From Candidatus Vecturithrix granuli (lineage in GTDB: Bacteria > Moduliflexota > Moduliflexia > Moduliflexales > Moduliflexaceae): DNA of 64,000 nt. Position 1 is the stretch's first letter. Each line of letters opens with the position of its first letter. The notes under the pieces were generated by a model. The model saw only the letters and a list, made by a program, of their open reading frames with translations, searched no databases and was not told the origin of the DNA. The stretch covers positions 384,096 through 448,095 of the forward strand of contig DF820467.1 of NCBI GenBank assembly GCA_000739535.1, given 5' to 3'. Position numbers and translations under genes: made by a program. Of the stretch, positions 42,185-51,307 are shown piece by piece.

Positions 42185-43504
42185 GTGAAACCCAGATTTA
42201 TCATCAGTGATCTCCATCTTGGAGATGGACGACAAAGTAAATTAGAAGATTTTGATGACCAGGCGTCGGAAAATTTCATCAAATTTTTTGAGGAAATTTC
42301 TGCATTGGGCGGCGTGAAGATCATTATCAATGGGGATTTTATTGATTTTCCCCAGGTACAATTAGGCACCATGACGACCCCGCCGAAACGTTTTCTTGGC
42401 ACAACCGAAGCTGAATCAACACTGCGTTTGAAAAAAGTCATTGCCGGACATCCTGCTGAATTTAACGCACTTAAACATTTTCTGACCGTTAAAGGCAATG
42501 AACTGCTGCTGATTCCGGGCAACCATGATGTGGATTTTGCCTGGAATCGGGTATTATCCACATTCATGCAGCGAATCGGAGCAACTTCGATCAACTTCAA
42601 ATTCGGAATGGTCTATAAAGAAGCCGGGGTCTATGTGACGCACGGTCACCAATATTCCGACGACAATCAGATTGACGTGCCGATTAATTTTACGTTTAAT
42701 CGGCTGAATAGCTGTTGGGGCACCCATTTTGTCGAACATTTCTTTAATCAGGTTGAGGCTCAGTATCATCTCCTGGATAACGCCAGACCTATGTGGAAAG
42801 TTGCGCTCAGTGCGTTGTTATCCGAAAAAATCCTGGTCACGGGGCGGATTGCAGCGGAATTTTTAATGTTTCTCAAAAATTTCAGAATGCCGCTGCGCGA
42901 CTATATGAGTTCTGCAATTTGGGGCTGGAGACCTAAAAGTCGTACCTTGCGCCCCAGGGACATTGAAACAGTCACTGCGGATATCAAACTTGACACACTC
43001 CGTGAAAAGATACAGGAACGACGAGAAAACGCTGAATTCCGAAGAGAATTTGATATCGCTTTTCAGGAACTCGATGATGAGCAATGGGAACGCATGCTGA
43101 CTTCGCACGGAGGCACTGAATATGACATGCTCAAATTCGTGCAAAGCGTCGAATCCCGTCCGCAATCACGAAGTATCTTCTCACAAACAGATAACTATCA
43201 GCAGGCAGCACGTTATATTGCCCGCTATCATAAAGGAACACGCGCGGTCATCATGGGACACACTCATAAAGGAATGGATGCTCAATTATTAGAGGTTGAA
43301 GGAACGCACGAACAATTTCTTTATTACAATACAGGGACATGGACCAGGACGTATGATATTCCCTGGTGGAAACTGCCCAAATTGGAAAAACTTTTAGAGC
43401 CAGATCTCTATCAGCCAATGTCTGGAGTTATACGATGTGTCGGTTCATGGGATAATCTCTCTATCAAATATGTTGACCACTGGAATGAAGCGCTCACAGA
43501 ATAA
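42185..43504 (+). CDS. Metallophosphoesterase
   Basis: The GTG at 42185 is placed 7 bases after aaggggg; a GTG two codons upstream is also possible. The 439-residue protein has the calcineurin-like metal-binding motifs SDLHLGD, NGDFIDF, GNHDVDF, THGHQYSDD and GHTHKG. The middle (about 190-330) is an extra, helix-rich insertion. Relatives hydrolyse phosphodiesters, pyrophosphates or UDP-diacylglucosamine. Its coupling with VanZ suggests cell envelope work, but that is inference. Confidence 0.92.
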   Translation: MKPRFIISDLHLGDGRQSKLEDFDDQASENFIKFFEEISALGGVKIIINGDFIDFPQVQLGTMTTPPKRFLGTTEAESTLRLKKVIAGHPAEFNALKHFLTVKGNELLLIPGNHDVDFAWNRVLSTFMQRIGATSINFKFGMVYKEAGVYVTHGHQYSDDNQIDVPINFTFNRLNSCWGTHFVEHFFNQVEAQYHLLDNARPMWKVALSALLSEKILVTGRIAAEFLMFLKNFRMPLRDYMSSAIWGWRPKSRTLRPRDIETVTADIKLDTLREKIQERRENAEFRREFDIAFQELDDEQWERMLTSHGGTEYDMLKFVQSVESRPQSRSIFSQTDNYQQAARYIARYHKGTRAVIMGHTHKGMDAQLLEVEGTHEQFLYYNTGTWTRTYDIPWWKLPKLEKLLEPDLYQPMSGVIRCVGSWDNLSIKYVDHWNEALTE

Positions 43505-43597
43505 GCGCCGTGAGTTTGTGTTCATAAACAGTTTCCGATTTCTTCAAGAGGTCGGGGGCAAGATATTTGCTCAGATACTGAGCAGGAGGAGACGATT

Positions 43598-44086
43598 GTG
43601 GTAAAAGCGCACTACCCCAAAACACCGGCAATTCACTTCTTGAATGCGAAGAAAATCCCTTTTGAGACATACTTTTACTCGTATGAAGATCATGGAGGAA
43701 CCGAACGGGCTGCCAATGAATTAGATTTACCAGAACATGCCGTGCTTAAAACGCTTATCATGGAAACAGACGAGCATCATCCGTTTGTGGTGCTTATGCA
43801 TGGGGACCGTGAAGTCTCGCTGAAACAACTTGCACGTGAATTGGATGTTAAACGTGTCTCTCCTTGTTCAATGGAGTTGGCGCAAAAAGTGACAGGGTAT
43901 CTGGTTGGGGGCATCAGTCCCTTTGGCGTAAGAACCCCCTTGCCGGTCTATATTGAATCGTCCATTTTTACCCTTGATAAAATTTACATTAATGGCGGAA
44001 AACGCGGGTTTTTGGTCGGAATTGCGCCGCAGGATTTGCGGAAAGCCTTCTCTGTCAAAGAAGTTACTGTAGCAATTCAGCCATAG
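43598..44086 (+). CDS. ybaK: YbaK-type Cys-tRNA(Pro) deacylase
   Basis: The GTG at 43598 has a strong site (aggaggagacg). The 162-residue protein belongs to the YbaK/INS family: the conserved lysine in AVLKTLIM, and GGISPFGVRTPLPVYIESSIF typical of YbaK. YbaK hydrolyses Cys mis-attached to tRNA(Pro). A related editing domain protein is encoded at 44882-45385. Confidence 0.93.
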   Translation: MVKAHYPKTPAIHFLNAKKIPFETYFYSYEDHGGTERAANELDLPEHAVLKTLIMETDEHHPFVVLMHGDREVSLKQLARELDVKRVSPCSMELAQKVTGYLVGGISPFGVRTPLPVYIESSIFTLDKIYINGGKRGFLVGIAPQDLRKAFSVKEVTVAIQP

Positions 44087-44104
44087 TTCTGCCAACAGAT
44101 CATC

Positions 44105-44761
44105 ATGGAATTCTTTGATTTTGATATCGAGATAGAAGCCGATAAGCTCCTGATTTTACTCATCACAACCGATCTGCTCTTTATGGCATTTCACATTTTT
44201 CATGTCTTTCATACATCAATCGGATTGTTTTATGATGTGAATTTTTCACTGCAACAAGAACAGGGATTTGCCGAAGTATTCCAATATCTCAAAGAATATT
44301 GGGCGACCCTTCTTCTGGCGATCCTGGCGGTGAGAACAAAAAATTTGCTCTATGTCAGTTGGATGTTATTGTTCGGCTATTTTCTTGTGGACGATGCCTT
44401 TGGCGTGCATGAAGTGCTGGGAGAACAGCTAGGGCAGACTCTGGGCAATCTGCAACTCTTTGGCCTGCAAGCCTCTGATCTCGGAGAATTGTTTGTCTCC
44501 GGGTTTTTTGGCATCTTATTTTTTATTGCGATCGGTGTTACCTATCGAGTAAATGATGAAGAAGCCAAACATTTTTCGCGGTATTTTTTCACAATGCTGA
44601 TCATTTTACTGCTCTTTGGCGTGGCAACAAGTATAGTGAAACGCCTGAGTCCTGACGCCACCTGGCAATTCATCTTAGGAACAGTCGAAGAAAGCGGCGA
44701 GATGCTAGTAATGAGCGTTATTATCTGGTTTCTGATTGGGTTTAATCCAGAGTCAATCTAA
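44105..44761 (+). CDS. Hypothetical multi-pass membrane protein, 218 aa
   Basis: About five hydrophobic segments are visible (around 16-40, 66-86, 92-108, 132-152 and 165-183, with one more near 195-215). Acidic start (FDFDIEIEADK) and motifs such as VDDAFGVHEVLG stand out, but I recognise no family. It lies between two tRNA-editing genes on the same strand. The protein may belong to a transcription unit with both, though that is unclear. Confidence 0.7.
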   Translation: MEFFDFDIEIEADKLLILLITTDLLFMAFHIFHVFHTSIGLFYDVNFSLQQEQGFAEVFQYLKEYWATLLLAILAVRTKNLLYVSWMLLFGYFLVDDAFGVHEVLGEQLGQTLGNLQLFGLQASDLGELFVSGFFGILFFIAIGVTYRVNDEEAKHFSRYFFTMLIILLLFGVATSIVKRLSPDATWQFILGTVEESGEMLVMSVIIWFLIGFNPESI

Positions 44762-44881
44762 TATCTTCCATGGAAGAAATATGCAGAAAATTCTGCGTAG
44801 AATTTTTTGTCATTTTCGTCAGTATGATCAAACTGATCAAAGAGAGTACTTTATCCCTATAACAGTAGGAGTGATTTTGTA

Positions 44882-45385
44882 ATGGATATTTATCAATTTC
44901 TCGAAAAACATGGTATTTCGTATGAACGTTTTGATCACCCACCGGTGTTTACATGTGAAGAATCAAGCCGCCTGTGTCCACCGATGCCGGAATATGCCGC
45001 AAAAACCAAAAATCTGTTTCTGCGCGATAAAAAAGGACGACGACATTTTCTGGTAACGGTTGACGAAGAAAAGCAGGTAGATGTGAAAGCACTTGAAGAG
45101 GTACTGGGCGTCCAAAAATTAAGTTTCGCCTCAGCGCATCGTCTGGAAGAGCATCTCGGGTTAACCCCGGGCGCGGTGACGATGTTAGGTGTTTTCAATG
45201 ATATGCAGCAGCAGCGTGTTGAAGTCATTGTTGACAAAGCGGTATGGCAGGCGCAAGCCGTACGCTGCCATCCGCTCGTCAACACCAGCACCCTGATCAT
45301 TCCCCACAGCGGAATTGAACGATTTTTCAAGGAAACCGGGCATCCAGTTCAGGTGCTGGACGTTCCGGCAAAAAATAGCGTCTAA
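44882..45385 (+). CDS. ProX/PrdX-type prolyl-tRNA editing protein (Ala-tRNA(Pro) deacylase-like)
   Basis: The 167-residue protein starts FLEKHGISYERFDHPPVFT, typical of ProXp-ala, followed by the conserved AAKTKNLFLRDKKGRRHFLV and HRLEEHLGLTPGAVTMLGVFND. These enzymes clear Ala-tRNA(Pro). It is a second member of the INS fold after the YbaK gene. Its last four bases overlap the end of the convergent calcium-binding-type gene. Confidence 0.93.
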   Translation: MDIYQFLEKHGISYERFDHPPVFTCEESSRLCPPMPEYAAKTKNLFLRDKKGRRHFLVTVDEEKQVDVKALEEVLGVQKLSFASAHRLEEHLGLTPGAVTMLGVFNDMQQQRVEVIVDKAVWQAQAVRCHPLVNTSTLIIPHSGIERFFKETGHPVQVLDVPAKNSV

Positions 45386-45750
45386 AATCCATAGCCCCGG
45401 CCAACCCAATAGTGCCAGTCATCAAGGGCTTCCTGAGTGTCTTCATCAACTGAAATCGCCTTTAATTGCGCTAAGGGAACGGAAAGCTGCTGTCCGTTCC
45501 CTTGCACATCAACATAAATTTCCCGTAAACACGTATTTTCCGGAGACAGATCAAGAACTTCCACCATTTCATGCTCTTCCAAAGGAGATTTATGATGTTC
45601 TTGAATACATTGCGCTTTGAAGGGAAACTTCACCGTATCCGCAAGATAATAATACCACCCCATAGCTCGTTCCTCTTCAGTATAGGCATCAACAAGAATT
45701 TCCATGTCTATACGCTCTTCGCGATGATCATCTCTTTTTACTCGTTTCAT
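45382..45750 (-). CDS. Calcium-binding protein, CcbP-like
   Basis: The 122-residue acidic protein matches the CcbP calcium-binding family: EILVDAYTEEERAMGWYYYL, KFPFKAQCI and ALDDWHYWVGRGYGF. In Nabaena-type cyanobacteria CcbP binds calcium and influences heterocyst formation; relatives elsewhere have unknown roles. Its 3' end overlaps the ProX-like gene by four bases on the other strand. The fit is good across the whole length. Confidence 0.85.
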   Translation of the reverse strand: MKRVKRDDHREERIDMEILVDAYTEEERAMGWYYYLADTVKFPFKAQCIQEHHKSPLEEHEMVEVLDLSPENTCLREIYVDVQGNGQQLSVPLAQLKAISVDEDTQEALDDWHYWVGRGYGF

Positions 45751-45959
45751 AGCGACTTCTTTTTTTCTCCCTTACGATTTAATAATTATACAGTTATACA
45801 TTGTCCGAGTCCTTACCTGGAAAGAAAACCGCAATTTCTGCTTCAACGGCGAATTTCCCTGAGGATGGCGGTGAATTTCCAACCGGAAGCGGGGTAAGAT
45901 TGACGTGATGACATTGATACAACGTGATGAAACCATCTGCGATGTTCCTTCTCATAGCA

Positions 45960-47135
45960 TCAAAAACGTGCAATAATAGCGGCAAAAGCAGTATGAGTGT
46001 CAGACCTGATCTGAGATGTGGTTGAGGAACGAGGTTCAGATTCAGGATGTCCAATTTCGGCATCGGCGTCACGGATAGCATACTCATACCCTAATTGCAC
46101 ACTCCAGTGTTGGTTCAAAGAATACTCAACAGAGGTGTTAAGCGTCCTAAGATCCCAGTTATACGAAACTACCTGGTCAGTTTCATAGACCTGGTCGAAA
46201 GTTTCAACGCCAAAACGCCCACCAATCTGGGCGGTGATACGCTTTCCAACATACGCGCTGACCTGTAACCCGGCAACGTGAGATGTCATTTCATCATCAT
46301 AATACGAAGTGAATCCTGGAAAATTTTCGTAAAATGAAGAGAGGATATTGGAATGACTGTTATAATGGGCATACAAATAAAATGCTTGCACTCCTATACG
46401 ATTGTTCCATATATACTCGCCAGACATCCGCAGCTTGCATCCATCGGTATCAGCTTCTCGGCCGGCCTCGGTCAATAATAACGTATTTGTTGTTGACCAG
46501 GTCGTCTCAACCGCCGCGTATTCGAAATCAAACCAGGTAAACATGGCCCTGAGATTGATCTGTTCGCGCCAATAGTGCGACACGCCAATACCATAATACC
46601 TGCGGATTTCATTTTCTATTCCACGTCCACGCAGATCCAAACTCGTCGAAAAGGAAGTCATTTCTTCGTTTTTGACCGAATTGACAAGAAAAATCACACC
46701 AGTATTATCCCACAAATAATATTCAAATTCCAGCCCGGCTTCGCGGGCGCGGTCATCCGTGAGAGTTTGAGAGCGATAATTCTGGTCGCGGTGCGTAAAC
46801 GTATAAGTCGTCTCAGTTTCCGGTTGGACGGCAATATAGACCCGCAGCAAAGTTGGATGGCTGTAAAAATGTTGTAATGCTCTGTGGGGGACACGAGAGG
46901 CATCCAGCGGCTTAAAAAAGAATGAATAGGATGTCATGACACGCCAGACATCACTTTCAAACAGCCACAATGCAGTAGGAAAAGCCTCATCATTGACGAC
47001 ATAGTGATCCTGCGTAGAATCATTCCCGCTGAACTGGAGTTCGCTGGTGATTTCATGGTGGATTTCCTGTGCACCAGCCAGAGAGAATGGCGACAGCATC
47101 CCATTCAGGCACAACAAGAAAATGATAGTTTTCAT
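45960..47135 (-). CDS. Outer-membrane beta-barrel protein
   Basis: With the ATG at 47135 the protein has 391 residues; a start 14 codons upstream is also possible. A signal peptide (1-22, ending SLAGAQ) is followed by alternating hydrophobic and polar stretches with many Tyr, Trp and Phe (FFKPLDASRV, INLRAMFTWFDFEYAAVETTW, WSVQLGYEYAI). It ends in AIIARF, the C-terminal aromatic needed for BamA recognition. About 16 strands may be present, so a channel or adhesin is possible, but no family is recognised. Confidence 0.8.
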   Translation of the reverse strand: MKTIIFLLCLNGMLSPFSLAGAQEIHHEITSELQFSGNDSTQDHYVVNDEAFPTALWLFESDVWRVMTSYSFFFKPLDASRVPHRALQHFYSHPTLLRVYIAVQPETETTYTFTHRDQNYRSQTLTDDRAREAGLEFEYYLWDNTGVIFLVNSVKNEEMTSFSTSLDLRGRGIENEIRRYYGIGVSHYWREQINLRAMFTWFDFEYAAVETTWSTTNTLLLTEAGREADTDGCKLRMSGEYIWNNRIGVQAFYLYAHYNSHSNILSSFYENFPGFTSYYDDEMTSHVAGLQVSAYVGKRITAQIGGRFGVETFDQVYETDQVVSYNWDLRTLNTSVEYSLNQHWSVQLGYEYAIRDADAEIGHPESEPRSSTTSQIRSDTHTAFAAIIARF

Positions 47136-47208
47136 CAGGATTATGTAACGATTTGAGTGTTGTTTTTGCCGAGGCATGATCTAATAGGCTGTCAATCGTA
47201 ATGTTTTG

Positions 47209-48078
47209 CTAGTACGTTGCCAATAATGCGTGAACATCCTCCAAACTTCCTCGAAATGGTCCAGGGACTTCCATTTTCAGTGAAGTTAACGCAGCGGCAA
47301 ATTTTAGAGATTCTTCGGGAGCACGGCACAGACGTTGACTTAAATATGCGGCAAAACACGTATCCCCTCGCCCGGTTCTGCCAGAGAGATTTCTCGGCTT
47401 GAACGGCGCACGATAAATTTGGCCTTCAGCATACGCCATGACTTCGCTGCTATGCGTGAGCACAATTTCTTTTGCGCCCATCGCAGCAAGCGCCTGAAGC
47501 GATTGAGAACGGTCGGTGCACCCGGTCAGGATTTCGGCTTCCGCGGCGTCGGTTTTCAAAAAATCAATCATGGGAAAGGCTTCGTATTTGTCTTGCCAAT
47601 CTTTTGACACCAACTCATGCCCTACAGCCGTCCGAATAAACCCCTGAGCATCTATCCCGATTTTGCCTTTTTGAGCTAAAAATTTTAACACATCCAGTGG
47701 AACTTCGCCGGCAATCAAGGCTGCAACCTGGTATATTTTGGCGTTCAGATCCTGAGGAAAATCTTCTTTTTGAAATGGGTCGGCCATCGCGATCATAAAA
47801 CAGGTACGGCGATCCAAATCCGGTGTAGTATAAACGTTCTTAATCGAGGTCGTTTGCGATGACATCGTAGAGAATACTGGAATTCCAACCTCCTGAAATG
47901 GGGCAAGGCTGGCAAGATCGTCCCGGGCAAGTTTTGTGACCACCGCGGTTGTACATCTTGCCGCATACGCAGCAAAGGCCGCACAATACGAACCTCCGCC
48001 ATATCGAACCTCTTCATTCCCCATTACGACATTGAGATCACGTGAAATAGCCCCTACAGCAACGATATCATAGCTCAT
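47209..48078 (-). CDS. PfkB family kinase (divergent)
   Basis: The start MSYDIVAVGAISRDLNVVMGN at 48078 (289 residues) is favoured over a Met one codon upstream. A glycine-rich N-terminal motif RYGGGSYCAAFAAYAA and the C-terminal GRTGRGDTCFAAYLSQRL with its catalytic aspartate (GRGD) place it in the PfkB family. It is unusually short and far from the PfkB at 19943, so the two are not recent duplicates. The substrate is unknown. Confidence 0.92.
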   Translation of the reverse strand: MSYDIVAVGAISRDLNVVMGNEEVRYGGGSYCAAFAAYAARCTTAVVTKLARDDLASLAPFQEVGIPVFSTMSSQTTSIKNVYTTPDLDRRTCFMIAMADPFQKEDFPQDLNAKIYQVAALIAGEVPLDVLKFLAQKGKIGIDAQGFIRTAVGHELVSKDWQDKYEAFPMIDFLKTDAAEAEILTGCTDRSQSLQALAAMGAKEIVLTHSSEVMAYAEGQIYRAPFKPRNLSGRTGRGDTCFAAYLSQRLCRAPEESLKFAAALTSLKMEVPGPFRGSLEDVHALLATY

Positions 48079-48160
48079 CATAGCAAAATTTATTCTATCT
48101 TCAACTCGTTGTAATTTTTAGGTTAGTAAGAAGATCATATAATCATTCCAGAAGAGTTTG

Positions 48161-48736
48161 TCAAGAATTTAATGGAATTACTGAGGTCATGGTCGAATTT
48201 TTCGAAAGATTTGTCATAAGCGATTGTAAAGAAACCCGTTCTCCGGCAGTTTCAGCCGTTGCGGTCAACAGGCAAAACGCCAGGTTCAGGCGCAGCAAAT
48301 TGGTCGTAATCACGTCAGCATCGAGCACAAACTCTTCCTCAATCTCCGTCAAATCATCATTATTGAAATTCAGGGGACAGACATCAATTCCCTCATGCTC
48401 CGAATATCTGATCGGAAGGCCATGGGTTCGACAAATAATGGGGCGAACCGGATAAATCAGGCATACCTGGTTATTCAGGAAGACACAGTACGAATCCTGT
48501 TGCTGGTCTGATAGACAAAGCTGTCCTCGAATGGCAGGCGTAGATTGCAGATACGCGGCAATCACAGACGCTTCAAGAGGGACGACCGTTTCAAGGAGGC
48601 AACACTCGACGCAGCCTTTGGCGCACTGGATCTGCGAGCGATATGTCTGCACTGTACGTTGAAACAGATCATCACAATACTGACAGAGCGCGTGATAGCG
48701 GTCGAGTAGCATTGATAATTGGGCGACTTGTTCCAT
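48161..48736 (-). CDS. YkgJ-like cysteine-cluster protein
   Basis: The 191-residue protein carries the YkgJ cysteine pattern: CAKGCVECCLLETVVPL (35-51), CVFLNNQVCLIYPVRPIICRTHGLP and DVCPLNF. Members are thought to bind zinc or an iron-sulfur cluster. An extra CQYC precedes the main cluster. It lies 7 bases after the regulator gene (48744-51062) and is probably cotranscribed with it. Confidence 0.9.
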   Translation of the reverse strand: MEQVAQLSMLLDRYHALCQYCDDLFQRTVQTYRSQIQCAKGCVECCLLETVVPLEASVIAAYLQSTPAIRGQLCLSDQQQDSYCVFLNNQVCLIYPVRPIICRTHGLPIRYSEHEGIDVCPLNFNNDDLTEIEEEFVLDADVITTNLLRLNLAFCLLTATAETAGERVSLQSLMTNLSKNSTMTSVIPLNS

Positions 48737-48743
48737 CTATGTT

Positions 48744-51062
48744 TCAAAATTTCCGAGCTTGCAAGATGACTTCAAACGCTTCGGCCGGCATCGGTTCGCC
48801 GAAATAGTAGCCTTGCATCATCTGACAGCCCTGGGTCACCAGAAAATCTTGCTGTTCTTTGGTTTCAACACCTTCCGCCACAGTACTCAACTTCAGATTC
48901 CGAGCCATGGCGATAATGGTTTTAATAATCTCCTGATCATCTTTATTCGTTGTCGAATCAATGACAAAAGAGCGATCAATCTTTAATGTATCAATCGGAA
49001 AACGTTTCAAATAACTTAGCGAGGAATACCCTGTGCCAAAATCGTCAATAGAAAAATGAATCCCTATCTGACGAAGTTGCCGCATCTTTTCGATGGCTTG
49101 TTCCGGATTCTCCATAATGCCGCTTTCGGTCACTTCGAGTTTCAAGCAATGCGGCGGTAATCCAATGTCCTCAAGAACCTGTTCAATCGTTTCAACCAGA
49201 TCGGGTTCTCTGAACTGGCGTGTTGAGAGATTCACAGCCACATAAAATTCTGTATAACCCCTGTCATACCAGACCTTGGCCTGGAGACAGGCTGAAGCTA
49301 AAACCCACTTCCCGATCTGAATAATCACGCCAGTTTCTTCCGCCAACGGGATAAATTTGCTCGGGCTAATCAAACCGATTTCTGGATGGTGCCAGCGCAA
49401 CAAGGCTTCTGAACCGATAATGCGTTCGCGTTTATCAACTAAAGGCTGATAGTAAATAATGAATTGATTATCGCGCAGCGCATTGCGTAAACTCCCTTCC
49501 AGCATCATGCGCTCTAAGGCAATTTTATTCATCTCTTCCGTAAAAAATCGGAATCCCTGGCGTTCCTCTTTCGCAGCATACATTGCCATATCCGCATTTT
49601 TGACTAATCGTTCAACATTCTCTCCATCAACCGGATAGATGCTAATGCCAATACTCACGCTGATATAAATCTCATGGTCGTGAATGAGGTATGGTCGAGC
49701 GATCTCTTCACGTAATTTTTTGGCGACTTTTGCCACATCCGTATTATTCGTCACGCCATTGAGCAGGATAGTAAATTCATCCCCTCCTAATCTGAACAGA
49801 TAGTCGCTTTTTCTCAAATGAGCTTGTAAGCGTTTTGATACCATTTTCAGCAATTCATCGCCAACATCATGCCCCAGGGTATCATTGACATATTTAAAAC
49901 GATCAAGGTCAAGAAAGAGAATCGCCCATTTTAAATGTGAGCCACGCCGTTTTCCGCTGGAACTTTGCGATTGCAGGAGTTGATCTTCCAGTCGCATATA
50001 AAAGGATTTACGATTGTGAAGGCCAGTGAGAATATCGTGATAGGCGATGTAACGAATCTCCTGTTCGGTTTTTTTACGGGCGGTAATATCCTGAATGGTA
50101 AGCACACTGCCTTGTAATGTCCCGGAATGATCAAAAAACCCTGCGCCGCTGATGCTCACCTCAACGGGTGTTCCATCTTTGGTTAACCGGGTCGTTTCAA
50201 TCCCGGACACCATTTCGCCGCGCTGAATTTTTTCAAAAATCAACCGAACTTCCGATAGATGCTCGACGGGCACAAAATTAATCGCACATCCGATGCCCTC
50301 AGATAAGCTCCACCCGAATACTCGTGAAAACGCCGGGTTAAAATAGGCCACTTTGCCCTCCATATCGTACACCACCACGGGATCCGGTACGGATTCTAAC
50401 ACAATTCGATGGCGTTCTTCACTTTTGCGTAAAGCCTCTTCTATCCGTTTCCGTTCTTCAATTTCCTCAGCTAACTGTTCGTTAGCGTTCATGAGCTCAG
50501 TGGTTCGTTCTTCAAGCCAGCGTTCCAATTCATCGTGTACTTTTTGGCGTTCACACTCCGCCTGCCATTTTGACCCTAAAGCCAGAGCAATTTGATGAAT
50601 TTCCTGCGGATACAAGGGTTTTTCCAGATACAGGAGTTTGTGCAGCGGGGGCACTCGGCGCGCAATTTCCCTGGCATCAATATCTGTATAACCTGTCATC
50701 ATAATGATTTCAATATTCGGATCTATCGCGCGTATTTGTTCCGCCACGCCAACTCCATCGAGATCGGACGAGATACGAATATCCAAAAAAGCCATAGCAA
50801 ACGGGCGAACTTCTTCAATGGAGAGTTTGATCTCACGTAGCACTTCCTCTGCCTCTGTACATAGAGTGAGATCAAACGATGGGGTGGAGATGGTTGGCAC
50901 ACTATCACTTAACACAAAATCCTCAAATTCATCAGCTAAACCAATCGTCAGAGGAGGGATTTGCTTTGAAGAAAGGACTTCTCGATAGAACGCTAAAATA
51001 GTGGACTCATCATCAGCAATAAGAATACGCAATTGATCCGCTTGATTCTGTTCCATTGCCAA
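48744..51062 (-). CDS. REC-PAS-GGDEF-EAL cyclic-di-GMP regulator
   Basis: The 772-residue protein has a receiver domain (about 10-170; DD pair in IADDES, phosphoacceptor in FLDIR, conserved Lys in LEKPLY) with an insertion of ~30 residues before the phosphorylation site. A coiled-coil helix leads to a PAS domain (about 215-335), a GGDEF domain with an intact signature RLGGDEF and an EAL domain with intact EALLRW and DDFGTGYSSL. GGDEF makes and EAL degrades c-di-GMP, so either activity is possible. The histidine kinase upstream on the same strand (51308-53995) is the obvious partner. Confidence 0.95.
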   Translation of the reverse strand: MAMEQNQADQLRILIADDESTILAFYREVLSSKQIPPLTIGLADEFEDFVLSDSVPTISTPSFDLTLCTEAEEVLREIKLSIEEVRPFAMAFLDIRISSDLDGVGVAEQIRAIDPNIEIIMMTGYTDIDAREIARRVPPLHKLLYLEKPLYPQEIHQIALALGSKWQAECERQKVHDELERWLEERTTELMNANEQLAEEIEERKRIEEALRKSEERHRIVLESVPDPVVVYDMEGKVAYFNPAFSRVFGWSLSEGIGCAINFVPVEHLSEVRLIFEKIQRGEMVSGIETTRLTKDGTPVEVSISGAGFFDHSGTLQGSVLTIQDITARKKTEQEIRYIAYHDILTGLHNRKSFYMRLEDQLLQSQSSSGKRRGSHLKWAILFLDLDRFKYVNDTLGHDVGDELLKMVSKRLQAHLRKSDYLFRLGGDEFTILLNGVTNNTDVAKVAKKLREEIARPYLIHDHEIYISVSIGISIYPVDGENVERLVKNADMAMYAAKEERQGFRFFTEEMNKIALERMMLEGSLRNALRDNQFIIYYQPLVDKRERIIGSEALLRWHHPEIGLISPSKFIPLAEETGVIIQIGKWVLASACLQAKVWYDRGYTEFYVAVNLSTRQFREPDLVETIEQVLEDIGLPPHCLKLEVTESGIMENPEQAIEKMRQLRQIGIHFSIDDFGTGYSSLSYLKRFPIDTLKIDRSFVIDSTTNKDDQEIIKTIIAMARNLKLSTVAEGVETKEQQDFLVTQGCQMMQGYYFGEPMPAEAFEVILQARKF

Positions 51063-51307
51063 CCCCTTTTTCCTGAAAATGCTGATTTATTTTAATATGC
51101 TAATTTGTCTAAAAGTAGAGACAGGTCAAGAACCTTACAGGTTTTTGATCGACATGGTATTTATGATTCTTTTATTATATTTACGTTATTCCTGTCGCCA
51201 ACTTCGGCAACCCACCCCTCACCCCTCCCAGGAGGGGAATTCAGGCGATTTCGTCGTATAGAGATTTTATTTGCGATAATGTCTAATGTCTCTGCAATGC
51301 TTCCACG
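51063..51307. other. Gap between kinase and regulator genes
   Basis: The 245-base gap contains no supported gene and no long repeat. The kinase and the regulator may be on one mRNA or have separate promoters. Confidence 0.4.
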
